Assembly: GCA_036270655.1 (NCBI GenBank)
Contig: DATBCD010000012.1
Coordinates: 11,758 to 75,757 of the forward strand
DNA length: 64,000 nt
Reading direction: 5' to 3'
Source: VBCK01 sp036270655
GTDB taxonomy: Bacteria; Pseudomonadota; Gammaproteobacteria; Burkholderiales; Burkholderiaceae_F
Shown: positions 42,012 to 50,584 of the stretch, one piece after another
Numbering within the stretch: position 1 is the first letter of the stretch
Layout: each line of letters opens with the position of its first letter
Notes under the pieces: generated by a model
Told to the model about the DNA's origin: nothing
The model's database searches: none
The model's input: only the letters and a program-made list of their open reading frames with translations
Position numbers and translations under genes: made by a program

Positions 42012-44765
42012 TCACTCCGACGACGGCAGCACGAGGCTCCAGATTCCGCGCCCATGCGTGGCAACGTACAGAGCGCGCGCCGCGCTGTCGATCGAGACGG
42101 CGTAGACAGCCACTTGCGGCAAGCCCGGGGCGGCGTTGTGCCATTGCTGGCTGCCCAAACGCAAAGATGCGACACCGAAGTCGGTCGCCGCGTACAGGGT
42201 GCGGGTCGGGGCATCGAAGGCAATGCCGGTGACGGGCTGGTCGCCGAAATTGAAACTCAGGTCGGTCCACGTCGCCGAGCCCGAGCCCGGGTGGTACCGA
42301 ACGTCGAAAATGTGACCCGGCGTCGTCGGGGTGTAGGCGCTATAGCCGCAAAACGAGACGAACGCGTGGCGCGGGTCGGCCGGATCGACTGCTATTGCGC
42401 TGATGAACCGGGTCGGCTGGGCCGCGGTGTCGATGCGTTGGAACGTCACCGCCGTCGGATCGAACGCGTCGGCGTTATCCGACACGAACAGGCGGCCGCG
42501 CCGGGTGGCGACCCACATCGTCGACGAGTTGCGCTGCGAGCGAGCGATCCAGACGACGTAAGAGCCGGACTTGTCGGTTCCGTAGCCGGATCCCACCAGA
42601 TCCCCGGCGTTGCCCGATCCGCCCGGTCCGCCGAGCGCGACCCAGTCACCACAAGGTACCGTGAAGTCTCCGAAGTATTCATTGCAGTGCACGTCGAGGT
42701 AGGCCTGCTGGCCACCGTCATCCTGCGTCCTCCAGACATGCTGTGCGCCGACGAACCAGGTAGCGGCTACAGCCGGGTCGGCGATCAGCGGAACATAAAA
42801 AGACGCAGCTTCCCTGCTACCCACCAGGGGATCGGCGACCCAATCCCAGCCGAGCGGGGCGTCGCCGGCGAAATTGACGTCGACCTGGGCCGAGGTGTAC
42901 GTGTGCATCCGATTGCCCATCGTTCCCAGGCTGATGCCGGAGCTGCCTCCATCGCCGCCGATCGACTCGAACCAGTTGCCCGTCGAGCCGTCGTACGCCC
43001 AGGTGCCGTTGTCCTGCGTTCCACCGATCAAGTCGCCGATCGGATTGTTCGGATTGAAGGACATGCTCTGGAACTGCAGCGTGCGAAGACCGTCGTTCAG
43101 CGTCGCGACCTGCGTCGGAATCGCCTTCAACCATCCCTGGCAATCAACCAGATCCGCGCCGCCGAGCTTGCGCGCCGCAGCGCTGCAGTCCGAAGAATGA
43201 TCGGCAAACGCCCCGCTGGTGCGGACCAGTCCGCCGTCAGAACCGAAGAACCCGATCTCGACTGGCCCTGGAGCGAACACCGCCGCGTGCTGGTCCGGAT
43301 GCATGCCGTACGGCGGCACCTGGGTATCGTTGGTCATGTCGGTAAAGCTCACCCCCGCATCGGTCGACCGCTGAACGGCGCGACCGTTGGAGGGGCCCCC
43401 TAGCTCACCGTACTTCATCTGTCCCCCGATATAAACGATATCCGGCCGGCCGGGCGGCGATGCGACGACCATGTCGTACCAGCACTGGCCTCCGCAAAAG
43501 CTGTACGAGCCGAACCCGGGCGTCCCCCTGGTTGAGCTGGAAAGCTTGATCCAACCGGTGTTGATTCCGCCGCTGGTCAGTTCGCTCGCCGGACCGTTGG
43601 CGTGGTCGACGCGATAGAAGTCGGCGGCCCCGGTCCCGGAGTCAGCCAGATAAATCCGCAGCCCCTCTTCCAGCGCGGCCAGCGCGAACGCAGTGCGCGA
43701 AGTCGACGACGCGAGTCCCGCGGCGCCGCCCCCGGCGGACGCGAAGACCTGCTCGTAGCCGCCTGCGCCGGCGGACCGGTACAGGCCATAGTCGAACACC
43801 GACAGATAGATCCGCGTACGACCTTCCTCGCCCAGTGAGGTGGGATCCACCTGGATCTGGCTGACACCGCCGCGGAAAAAATCGTTGCCGTTGGCCGTGG
43901 TCGGAACGACCGGGTCGCTCGGCAGGCTGAACGCGAGTGCGAACGTCTGCCCGCCATCTTGCGACTCGTACAGTCCGATGGTCGGAGCATTCGGTGGCGT
44001 GAAACGGCCGCCGTTGACTGCGGAGGAGCCGTGCCGGGCCACGGCCGTTCCGATGAAAATGTGCTGGCCGTCGCGGGGGTCGACGGCCACTGCCGCGACC
44101 GAGCGATCATGCGCGACGGCCAGACTGCCAGATACCAGGGACCAGGTACTGCCACCATCGGTCGATTTGTACAGCCCGAGCCCTGCTTCGGCATCGCTGG
44201 CGCCGTTGCCCTCCCCGGTCCCCGCATACAGCGTCTGACCCGAAGCGTCGGTCGGATCCACGACCAGCGAGCCGATCGCCGTGGTCGCAATACCCTGGTT
44301 GGACGAGACCCAGGCCGGCGTGGCCGCCAGCGCATCGGCCGTCAACCAGATGCCGCCGCCGGCGGCGCCGACATAGAGACGGCAATCGCCCGCCACGCAT
44401 CGATGGGAGATCGCCAGCGCCGTGATGCGGCCCGAATCCTTCGCGGGGCGCCCGGTATAGGTGGCCGGGGCGGCAACGACTGGATCGAACGGACCCAGCT
44501 CCTTCCAGGTCGCCGATATCGCCGGCGCGTCGCTCGACAGGGCGTCGAAGGCGGCGGCCGCTCCACGGTGCCGGGAATAGTCGACGTGGGCTGCCGGGTA
44601 CGCCCGATTTTCGTACGCATAGCCCGCGCGCTCGACGGCAGTGTCGCCTGCTGGATTGATCAGGCTGTAGTGAGATTGTTGAAACGTCGTCTGGCCCATG
44701 GCGAACGCCGGCAGCAGACAACCCGCGAAGACGGCGGTGATCGATCGGTCGGTCGGCACATTCAC
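42012..44765 (-). CDS. Secreted BNR/sortilin-like beta-propeller protein
   Basis: The 917-residue protein has a signal peptide (ITAVFAGCLLPAFAMGQ) and repeated Asp-box motifs of BNR/VPS10 propellers (STDGGSTWS, SQDGGQTFAL, STDAGVSFT, RTQDDGGQQ), each after a short strand with VDP or similar. The C-terminus ends HGRGIWSLVLPSS, typical of secreted Asp-box proteins. AAGGAGG eight bases before GTG 44765 fixes the start. A minus-strand TATAAA at 44851-44846 may be its -10. No catalytic residues can be named; binding or glycan contact is possible. Confidence 0.8.
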   Translation of the reverse strand: MNVPTDRSITAVFAGCLLPAFAMGQTTFQQSHYSLINPAGDTAVERAGYAYENRAYPAAHVDYSRHRGAAAAFDALSSDAPAISATWKELGPFDPVVAAPATYTGRPAKDSGRITALAISHRCVAGDCRLYVGAAGGGIWLTADALAATPAWVSSNQGIATTAIGSLVVDPTDASGQTLYAGTGEGNGASDAEAGLGLYKSTDGGSTWSLVSGSLAVAHDRSVAAVAVDPRDGQHIFIGTAVARHGSSAVNGGRFTPPNAPTIGLYESQDGGQTFALAFSLPSDPVVPTTANGNDFFRGGVSQIQVDPTSLGEEGRTRIYLSVFDYGLYRSAGAGGYEQVFASAGGGAAGLASSTSRTAFALAALEEGLRIYLADSGTGAADFYRVDHANGPASELTSGGINTGWIKLSSSTRGTPGFGSYSFCGGQCWYDMVVASPPGRPDIVYIGGQMKYGELGGPSNGRAVQRSTDAGVSFTDMTNDTQVPPYGMHPDQHAAVFAPGPVEIGFFGSDGGLVRTSGAFADHSSDCSAAARKLGGADLVDCQGWLKAIPTQVATLNDGLRTLQFQSMSFNPNNPIGDLIGGTQDNGTWAYDGSTGNWFESIGGDGGSSGISLGTMGNRMHTYTSAQVDVNFAGDAPLGWDWVADPLVGSREAASFYVPLIADPAVAATWFVGAQHVWRTQDDGGQQAYLDVHCNEYFGDFTVPCGDWVALGGPGGSGNAGDLVGSGYGTDKSGSYVVWIARSQRNSSTMWVATRRGRLFVSDNADAFDPTAVTFQRIDTAAQPTRFISAIAVDPADPRHAFVSFCGYSAYTPTTPGHIFDVRYHPGSGSATWTDLSFNFGDQPVTGIAFDAPTRTLYAATDFGVASLRLGSQQWHNAAPGLPQVAVYAVSIDSAARALYVATHGRGIWSLVLPSSE

Positions 44766-45069
44766 GAGAGGCTCCTCCTTGATGGCGGTGGGCACGCGCG
44801 TTGCGTGCGGCATTTGAGGAATGCTTCTTGATCCGTAGCGGCGCCTTTATAGGAGCTTTCCGCGATCACGGCGATGGGGCGTGCCCCGCCATGGCCGCGC
44901 GAGGGTCGATCGCGGAGCGCGAGCGGGATGAGCCCCGTTTCAGCGGGCCGGTAGCGCGAAGCGGGGATGGGCAACCCGGCCCCGCGTGCGGGGGCCGGGT
45001 GCCGATCGCGCCGTTGACAGGACGACCCGGTGGAGCGCAGGCCCCCAGCGGTCAGGGGCCTGACTCAAG
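44766..45069. other. Intergenic region with hairpins, no gene
   Basis: This 304-bp gap holds no convincing reading frame. It contains the upstream region of the BNR gene, a perfect 10-bp inverted repeat at 44974-45000 (ACCCGGCCCC and GGGGCCGGGT around a 7-base loop) without a T-tract, and the hairpin after the next gene. Confidence 0.7.
45038..45062 (-). terminator. Terminator-like hairpin after the secreted putative metalloprotein gene
   Basis: CAGGCCCC and GGGGCCTG form a perfect 8-bp stem with a 9-base loop, seven bases beyond the stop codon of the minus-strand gene. No U-run follows on that strand. Confidence 0.45.
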
Positions 45070-46425
45070 TCATTGATACGAACACGGGCGACCGGCGTCC
45101 GTCATGAAGGTGCCGTTGTTCGAGTACCAGCCGTTGACGCCGATCGACGTGCCACCAAAGAACCAGGAAAAGAAGGCGAGTTCCTGCAGGTTGTAAGCGA
45201 AGCCGTTGGGCATCGTCACCGACGGCACATTGGTTCCGGTCAAGGGATCGCCGACCTCCAGGTTGGCCTGGCAGCCGGGCACCTGACCCGTGCCACCCCA
45301 AGGCGGTAGCAGGTTGTTGCCGAACGGGTCGTTGACCCACTCTCCGACCTCGTGCGAGATCACGTCGGTGTTCGTCACCGTGGGTCCGAACGCCTGCGTG
45401 GAGTCGAAATCGGCCACCGCATAGGTCTGCGTCGGCGTCGGAAATCCGCCAAAGCTGTGGTAGCCGAGGGCACAGCAGTTCGCCAGATTGTTGGCGGGCG
45501 CAGCTCCGACCATGTTGTACATCAGGAAGACCGGCAGCGTGGTCGGACCGACTCCCTGCCCCGCCAGCTGGGGCAGCAGCCGGTCGTTCAGGTAATAGTC
45601 AAGCCAGTTGATGTCGACGATCCCGAACGCGGGACAAAATGCCGGCGGACCGAAAAAATTCGGATCCGTGATCGCCAGTGCCTCGTTGGCCGGCACATCG
45701 ATTTCCACCGGCTCCAGCGTCTGGACCGGGCCGAGCAGCACGTGGTAGCTGTCGATCGCGCTGCCCAGAGCCGAATAGAAATTCGCGCGCTGGAACGCAT
45801 CGATGTACTGCGTGGTCCCGACGCTGGTCGATCCGAAGGTGAAGCTGGCCGGTTGGAAGATCGGCGATTGATTCATCAAGGTGACCGGAACATTGTTCGG
45901 CTCGCTCAGGCAATTGTCGTCGGCGACCGTCGGATCGAACGTCGCGTGGCCAGGCCTGGTCGTAATAATGCCCGTGGTCGGATCGAAGCTGACCGCAACA
46001 CTGTGGACCCGGAAGATGAGCGGAATGATCTGCGTCGGGATCGTGCTGGTGCCCGGGCTGCTGAATGGATTTGTTCCGACCATGACCCCTTCGTGATGGT
46101 GGCCATCCCGGGGCGAGCGGACACTGAAAGTCCAAAGCGGCAGCGTGCTTCCCGCCGCCGCGGCCAGCTCGGCCGCCGAGATCACCTCCGCCGCCGCGGC
46201 ATCCGGCGAGCCGCGGATCGTTGAGCGCTTGATCGAGATGCTGCCGCCGCCGGCGAGCGCCTTGTGCGCCTCCAGCAAACTGACGAACGTGCTCGACAGA
46301 CCTTTTGCGTAGGCCGTCGAGCTCGCCTGGCCGGTGGCGCTCTGAGCCAGAGCCTCGCCACACATTGCCGCCGACAGAAACGCAGCGGCGGCAATCACCT
46401 GCAATGCGGTGCCTGTTCGCTTCAT
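45070..46425 (-). CDS. Secreted protein with HEVGEW motif, putative metalloprotein
   Basis: I do not recognise the family of this 451-residue protein. It has a signal peptide (ALQVIAAAAFLSAAMCGEAL, cleavage near ALAQ). The mature part includes LPVFLMYNMVGAAP and, at about residue 355, DVISHEVGEWVNDPFGNN. The His-Glu...Glu/Asp arrangement looks like a metal site of peptidase type, although the second His of HExxH is absent. The C-terminus contains GVNGWYSNNGTFM. GAGAGGA precedes ATG 46425. Transcribed toward the BNR gene with a hairpin between, so it may be a separate unit. Confidence 0.65.
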   Translation of the reverse strand: MKRTGTALQVIAAAAFLSAAMCGEALAQSATGQASSTAYAKGLSSTFVSLLEAHKALAGGGSISIKRSTIRGSPDAAAAEVISAAELAAAAGSTLPLWTFSVRSPRDGHHHEGVMVGTNPFSSPGTSTIPTQIIPLIFRVHSVAVSFDPTTGIITTRPGHATFDPTVADDNCLSEPNNVPVTLMNQSPIFQPASFTFGSTSVGTTQYIDAFQRANFYSALGSAIDSYHVLLGPVQTLEPVEIDVPANEALAITDPNFFGPPAFCPAFGIVDINWLDYYLNDRLLPQLAGQGVGPTTLPVFLMYNMVGAAPANNLANCCALGYHSFGGFPTPTQTYAVADFDSTQAFGPTVTNTDVISHEVGEWVNDPFGNNLLPPWGGTGQVPGCQANLEVGDPLTGTNVPSVTMPNGFAYNLQELAFFSWFFGGTSIGVNGWYSNNGTFMTDAGRPCSYQ

Positions 46426-46649
46426 ACGTCTGCTCCTCTCAACGATGGCATGCACGGGCGATGATTTACATCCTTGAATCGCCTCATTGAGCGCCGCGCT
46501 GGTCGCAGCGGCGCGCGGCCACCGTACCCAGCCGTATCCCACAGTGTCAATAGAACCGCCGGTAGTGACAGGGGGATCGCGTCACACGCTTCGGCCGGAT
46601 GACCGAAGGGCGACGCCGCAAGCCGGCGACGAGGCGGGCCGGACCGGCC

Positions 46650-47567
46650 CTATACGAACAGCAGGTAAAACAACCCTCCCAGCAGCAGCCACTTGAACAC
46701 GTAGTAGGTGGGACGGCTGCGAGCCTTGAGCTGCTTGGCACGCAGCCGCAGCGCGTAGAAGCCGCCGAACATCCGGTTCAGCGCGCCGATCGGTTCGCCC
46801 TCCACGTTCTGAGTGGCCGACGCCTTCATCACATTGCGCGCAAACCAGCGGTTGATGCCGGTCATCAGGCGGCTCTTGAGCGGCCGCTCGACATCGCAGA
46901 ACAGGATCACGCGCGGCATCTGGGTCGTGTTCTCGGCGTAATGGATATACGTCTCGTCGAACATCACGGCCTCGCCGTCACGCCAGAAATAACGCTGTCC
47001 GTCCACCACGATGTAGCACTGGTCGCTGTTGGGCGTAATCAGGCCGAGGTGGTACCGCAGCGAGCCGGCATACGGATCGCGATGACGGACCAGGCGCGCC
47101 CCGGGCGGCAACGAGGCGAACATCGCGGCCTTCACGTCCGGAATCGCGTTGAGCAACTCGGCTGTGCGCGGGCACATTGTCTGAGCCGACGGCAGATCGA
47201 CTCCGTACCACTTCAGGTAAAAGCGCTTCCAGCCGGTGCGAAAGAACGAGTTGAACCCCACGTCCGTGTAGCCGGCCGCGGCGCGGATGAACCCCTCGTC
47301 GTTCAGGCGAGCGGCCTCGTCGCGGATTTCGCGCCAGTGGGCCATCAGCGGCGACAACTGGGGAAACTGCGCCGGATCGACGAAGGCCGACGGCCTGACT
47401 TTGGAAAACGCGTACATCAGCGCGTTGTAGGGCGCCAGCACCACGGTAAAGTCGGTCAGTGCACGAACCAGGCCAAAGCGCACGCGACCGCGCAGGTGCA
47501 CGTAAAGCGCAGACAGCAGGAAGACCGCCAATACGGCGTGCCGGGGGGCTGGAGTCCAGAGCGCCAT
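46650..47567 (-). CDS. Aspartyl/asparaginyl beta-hydroxylase family protein (LpxO-like)
   Basis: LpxO relatives hydroxylate lipid A acyl chains at the membrane using Fe(II) and 2-oxoglutarate. The 305-residue product has membrane segments at both ends (LAVFLLSALYVHL near the start, VFKWLLLGGLFYLLFV at the end). The core has RLVRHRDPYAGSLRYHLGLI, with the iron-binding His and Asp, and DETYIHYAENTTQMPRVIL, with the second His. The C-terminal anchor fits a membrane substrate. ATG 47567 is the best start, with only a weak ribosome site. It is separated from the yqj genes by 10 bp. Confidence 0.83.
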   Translation of the reverse strand: MALWTPAPRHAVLAVFLLSALYVHLRGRVRFGLVRALTDFTVVLAPYNALMYAFSKVRPSAFVDPAQFPQLSPLMAHWREIRDEAARLNDEGFIRAAAGYTDVGFNSFFRTGWKRFYLKWYGVDLPSAQTMCPRTAELLNAIPDVKAAMFASLPPGARLVRHRDPYAGSLRYHLGLITPNSDQCYIVVDGQRYFWRDGEAVMFDETYIHYAENTTQMPRVILFCDVERPLKSRLMTGINRWFARNVMKASATQNVEGEPIGALNRMFGGFYALRLRAKQLKARSRPTYYVFKWLLLGGLFYLLFV

Positions 47568-47577
47568 CGATCCGATG

Positions 47578-47979
47578 TTAGCCGGTTTCCTCGCCCCCAT
47601 TGGCTTGCGAATCCGCCCCCCGGCGGCGGCGCGCGCGGCGGACCAGCAACGCGACCGCGCCCGCTGCCAGCGCACCCCATGCAAGCACGCGCGCCGACGG
47701 CACGGCGCCCGGATGCAGCCGGGAGGCCACGCCGGCGACGGCTCGCCGGGCCCAGCGTGAGCGCGCAACCGTGGCGCCGGCCGCCGTGAGCCACCTGAGC
47801 GCTCGGCTGCGGGCGCTCAACGCAGCGGCAATCGATCCGATCGTCTCGGCTGCACTCCTGAGCGGGTGCAGCCGGGCCGAGATGTCGTGCACCGCCAGCG
47901 ACAGCTCCAGGCGGTCGGCCGCCGCACGCGCGCGCAAAAGCTCCAGATGCAGCTTGCGGTCAGCCCGGCGCCGTTTCAC
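47578..47979 (-). CDS. yqjK: YqjK-like protein
   Basis: This 133-residue basic protein has a helical N-terminal half (KLHLELLRARAAADRLELSL) and a C-terminal membrane helix (VLAWGALAAGAVALLVRRA). It occupies the usual third place after yqjD and yqjE. GTG 47979 overlaps the yqjE stop by four bases (GTGA), with GGAG upstream. The function of this trio is unknown; YqjD is reported to bind ribosomes and the membrane in E. coli. Confidence 0.72.
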   Translation of the reverse strand: MKRRRADRKLHLELLRARAAADRLELSLAVHDISARLHPLRSAAETIGSIAAALSARSRALRWLTAAGATVARSRWARRAVAGVASRLHPGAVPSARVLAWGALAAGAVALLVRRARRRRGADSQANGGEETG

Positions 47980-48353
47980 GACTTCTGCTCCGGCCCGGTG
48001 CCAGGACCGAACACGGCCTCGCGGTCCTTGGCGAGCTCGGCCAGCGTCTGCGCGAGCAGCGGCGCCCGGGCGCGAAGCTCCCGGCGCAGGCGCAATACAA
48101 GGTAGCCGGTCGCGATCGCATAGACGAGCGTCAGAAGGCCCAGCGAGACCCACCCAAGCCAGTCCCAGAGAGCGAGCACGAGCGTCGCGGTCAGTGCGAT
48201 CAGGGTCAGCGCCAACAGCGCGGTGGCACCCAGGGCCCACAGCAGCCAGTGCAGGGCATCAGCGCCAGTCTGCGTCAGCTCGACGGCGGCGAATTGCGCC
48301 CGCGCCAGCAGCAGCGCCGAGGCCGCCTTCGCTACCCTGACCATGGCCCCCAC
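47976..48353 (-). CDS. yqjE: YqjE-family membrane protein
   Basis: The 125-residue protein has two long membrane helices (about 40-64, LWALGATALLALTLIALTAT, and 66-90, WLGWVSLGLLTLVYAIATGY) flanked by charged helices, as in the YqjE/holin-like superfamily. It lies between yqjD and yqjK. ATG 48344 is an alternative start. Confidence 0.83.
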   Translation of the reverse strand: MGAMVRVAKAASALLLARAQFAAVELTQTGADALHWLLWALGATALLALTLIALTATLVLALWDWLGWVSLGLLTLVYAIATGYLVLRLRRELRARAPLLAQTLAELAKDREAVFGPGTGPEQKS

Positions 48354-48378
48354 GACCGCCGCCTTCGGCCCCGCGCCT

Positions 48379-48681
48379 TCAGCGGCGGGCCACCAGCACG
48401 CCGATCAGCAGGCCGATGGCCGCTGCGACGCCGATCGAGCTCCACGGATTCTCGTGCACCCAATGGTCGGCATATTCGGCCGCTTCGCCCGTGGCGCGAG
48501 CCACCTTGCGCTGCAGCCTGTCCAGCTTGTCCTGCGCCTTTTCGAGCGCCTCGGCGGCGCGATCACGCAACTCGACCGCCTGCTGCTCGCCGGCCGACGC
48601 GGCCTGCCGCATCAGTTGCTCCACGTCATTCAACACATCTTTCAGGTCCGACACCAGCTTGTCCCGGGTGACCGTTTCCAT
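48379..48681 (-). CDS. yqjD: DUF883 family protein YqjD/ElaB
   Basis: The 100-residue protein is a long amphipathic helix (KLVSDLKDVLNDVEQLMRQA) ending in the DUF883 signature ENPWSSIGVAAAIGLLIGVL and a short ARR tail, a C-terminal membrane anchor. GGAGGGG five to ten bases before ATG 48681 supports the start. First gene of the yqjD-yqjE-yqjK unit. Confidence 0.9.
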   Translation of the reverse strand: METVTRDKLVSDLKDVLNDVEQLMRQAASAGEQQAVELRDRAAEALEKAQDKLDRLQRKVARATGEAAEYADHWVHENPWSSIGVAAAIGLLIGVLVARR

Positions 48682-48800
48682 AGCGCCCCTCCGCACGTTG
48701 AACAAAACAAACGCTAAAACCGAATCGTAACCCCGGCTTGACGCCGGTCAGGCCGGGTCGCGATCATGCGTAAAGCGCAACTTCGACAGGCATTGTTTTT

Positions 48801-49550
48801 TTGCTCCGCTTCTTGGCCCGATTGGCAGCCTTGGAACCGAAACCAAGCCTCGAGACACCCGAGCCCCGCAGGCTTCGCACGGTCCGCTCGTTCGGCCCGG
48901 GGCGCGGTCGGATCACCCGCGCCCAGCAGCGCGCCTACGAGGTCGCCTTTCCGCGCTATCAGGTGCCGTTTCGCCCCGATCCGATCGAGCCGGCAGCCTG
49001 GTTCGGGCGTGACGCGCCGACGGTGCTGGAAATCGGGTTTGGAATGGGCGAGACAACTGCGTTGATCGCGGCCGCGCACCCCGAGCTGAATTTCCTCGCG
49101 GTCGAGGTGTTCGAGGCCGGCATCGGGTCGCTTGCAATGCGCCTGGCCCGGCTGAACCTCGGCAATGTGCGGATCACCGAGCACGATGCGGTCGAGGTCG
49201 TGCGCGACATGCTGCGCCCGGCGTCGCTGGCGGGGGTTCACATCTTCTTTCCGGATCCATGGCCCAAGTCGCGTCATCACAAGCGGCGCCTGATCGCGCC
49301 GGCCTTCGTCGAAAGCCTGTCCAGCCGACTGCGGCGCGGCGGCTATATCCATTGCGCCACCGACTGGCAGCACTATGCCGAGCAGATGATGCAGGTGCTC
49401 GGGCAGGAGCCCGCGCTTCGCAACCTTCATCCGGACTTTGCCCCGGCGCCGGCCAATCCGCTGTGCGAAAGGCCAGCCACCAAGTTCCATGCGCGCGGGG
49501 AGCGCCTCGGGCATCAAGTCTGGGACCTGGTGTTCGAGCGGATCGCCTAG
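48801..49550 (+). CDS. trmB: tRNA (guanine-N7)-methyltransferase TrmB, non-ATG start
   Basis: TrmB methylates G46 of tRNA. The 249-residue product has the SAM motif EIGFGMGETTALIA (about 75-88) and the family signature FFPDPWPKSRHHKRRL (about 146-161), then HCATDWQHYAEQM. No in-frame ATG or GTG is available before the conserved part; TTG 48801 or TTG 48813 must serve. The TTG is preceded by a run of seven T, and an ATG at 48766 lies in another frame. The gene is divergent from yqjD. Confidence 0.92.
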   Translation: MLRFLARLAALEPKPSLETPEPRRLRTVRSFGPGRGRITRAQQRAYEVAFPRYQVPFRPDPIEPAAWFGRDAPTVLEIGFGMGETTALIAAAHPELNFLAVEVFEAGIGSLAMRLARLNLGNVRITEHDAVEVVRDMLRPASLAGVHIFFPDPWPKSRHHKRRLIAPAFVESLSSRLRRGGYIHCATDWQHYAEQMMQVLGQEPALRNLHPDFAPAPANPLCERPATKFHARGERLGHQVWDLVFERIA

Positions 49551-49555
49551 CTCGG

Positions 49556-49806
49556 CACCCTCTCCCCGACCCTCTCCCGCAAGCGGGAGAGGGGGAACTG
49601 CACCCCGCGCCCTGCGGTCCCGATCAGCCGTTGATCATTCACATTGGCCGGGGGAACTACTTTGGCACCTTCTCCTTGTCTTTCTCCCGCGAAGCGGGAG
49701 AAAGCAAACTTAAACTCCCCTCTCCCACGCCAGTGGGAGAGGGGCAGGGGGAGAGGGTCGCGGCCACCCCTCTCCCCGTGGGGAGAGGGGCCGGGGGAGA
49801 GGGGCC
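49556..49806 (+). repeat. REP-like repeat cluster after trmB
   Basis: The 279-bp gap between the convergent trmB and sodC genes holds four hairpins of the family: CCCGCAAGCGGG (about 49576-49587), CTCCCGCGAAGCGGGAG (about 49684-49700), CCCACGCCAGTGGG (about 49724-49737) and CTCCCCGTGGGGAG (about 49771-49784). A non-repeat insert at 49597-49665 contains ACATTGGCCGGGGGA, also found in near-identical form at 6555. Confidence 0.88.
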
Positions 49807-49829
49807 GTTCGGGTCCCTTCGACCTGACT

Positions 49830-50414
49830 TCACTGCTCGACGATCACGCCGCAAGCCAGGCGCGGGCCGGAATTGCCTGCCGGCTGAGACTTGTAGTCGT
49901 CCGGATCGCGATGCACGATCACGCTGCGGCCGGCCACGTCGCTGCCACCGCTGCCAACCGACAGGTAAGCGACCTCGAACGAGGTGTGCACCTCGCCCTT
50001 GTCGTCGGCTTTCAGGTTCGGCAGATCTCCCGCATGGTGCGGCGGATGCGTATACATGCCATGGGCGACCCCCTCGGGATTGAAATGGCCGCCGGCGCTC
50101 ATCGCATCGGGCGCAGAACAGTCGCCGCGCTCGTGCACGTGAAAGCCGTGCTCCGAATTCGGCGCGAACCCGACCAGGTCGACCTTCACGCGCACCACAC
50201 TGCCGGACTGCTTGAACACCACTTTGCCCGACACGTTGTTGCCCTGCGTCGGCTTGACCTGCGCGACAGCCTCCGAGCCGCCGGAGCCCCACATCCAGTC
50301 CCAGCCCGATGAAGCGGCCGACCCGACCGAATCGAACGAGTCGCTCACCGTCTGGCACCCGCTCAACGCCACGCATCCGACTGCGAACAACGCCCACCCA
50401 ATCACTCGACCCAT
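49830..50414 (-). CDS. sodC: Cu/Zn superoxide dismutase lipoprotein
   Basis: SodC removes superoxide in the periplasm. The 194-residue product has a lipoprotein signal (IGWALFAVGCVALSGC, Cys about 21), a short Ser/Trp-rich linker and the SOD domain with HGFHVHERGDC (copper ligands), GGHFNPEGVAHG, HHAGDLPNL (zinc ligands) and SVIVHRDPDDY. The C-terminal LACGVI supplies the disulphide partner. GGAGG five bases before ATG 50414 fixes the start. Convergent with trmB. Confidence 0.95.
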   Translation of the reverse strand: MGRVIGWALFAVGCVALSGCQTVSDSFDSVGSAASSGWDWMWGSGGSEAVAQVKPTQGNNVSGKVVFKQSGSVVRVKVDLVGFAPNSEHGFHVHERGDCSAPDAMSAGGHFNPEGVAHGMYTHPPHHAGDLPNLKADDKGEVHTSFEVAYLSVGSGGSDVAGRSVIVHRDPDDYKSQPAGNSGPRLACGVIVEQ

Positions 50415-50584
50415 AGGACCTCCGTCATGACCAGAATGCATGGCGCCGCGGCGCCAAGTCCCGCATTATGTCCGGCCCCGCTAAACTTTTCCCCGCGTCA
50501 TCACGCGATGTCGCGCGGGCCACACTGCCGATTGCGCTAACCTTGCGCCCGGCGAACCGCGGCCGCGCGCGGGGCCGGCTCTGA

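Noticed and set aside
47578..48240. 220-codon version of YqjK starting far upstream
   Set aside because: It would overlap most of yqjE out of frame; the GTG overlapping the yqjE stop gives the expected size.
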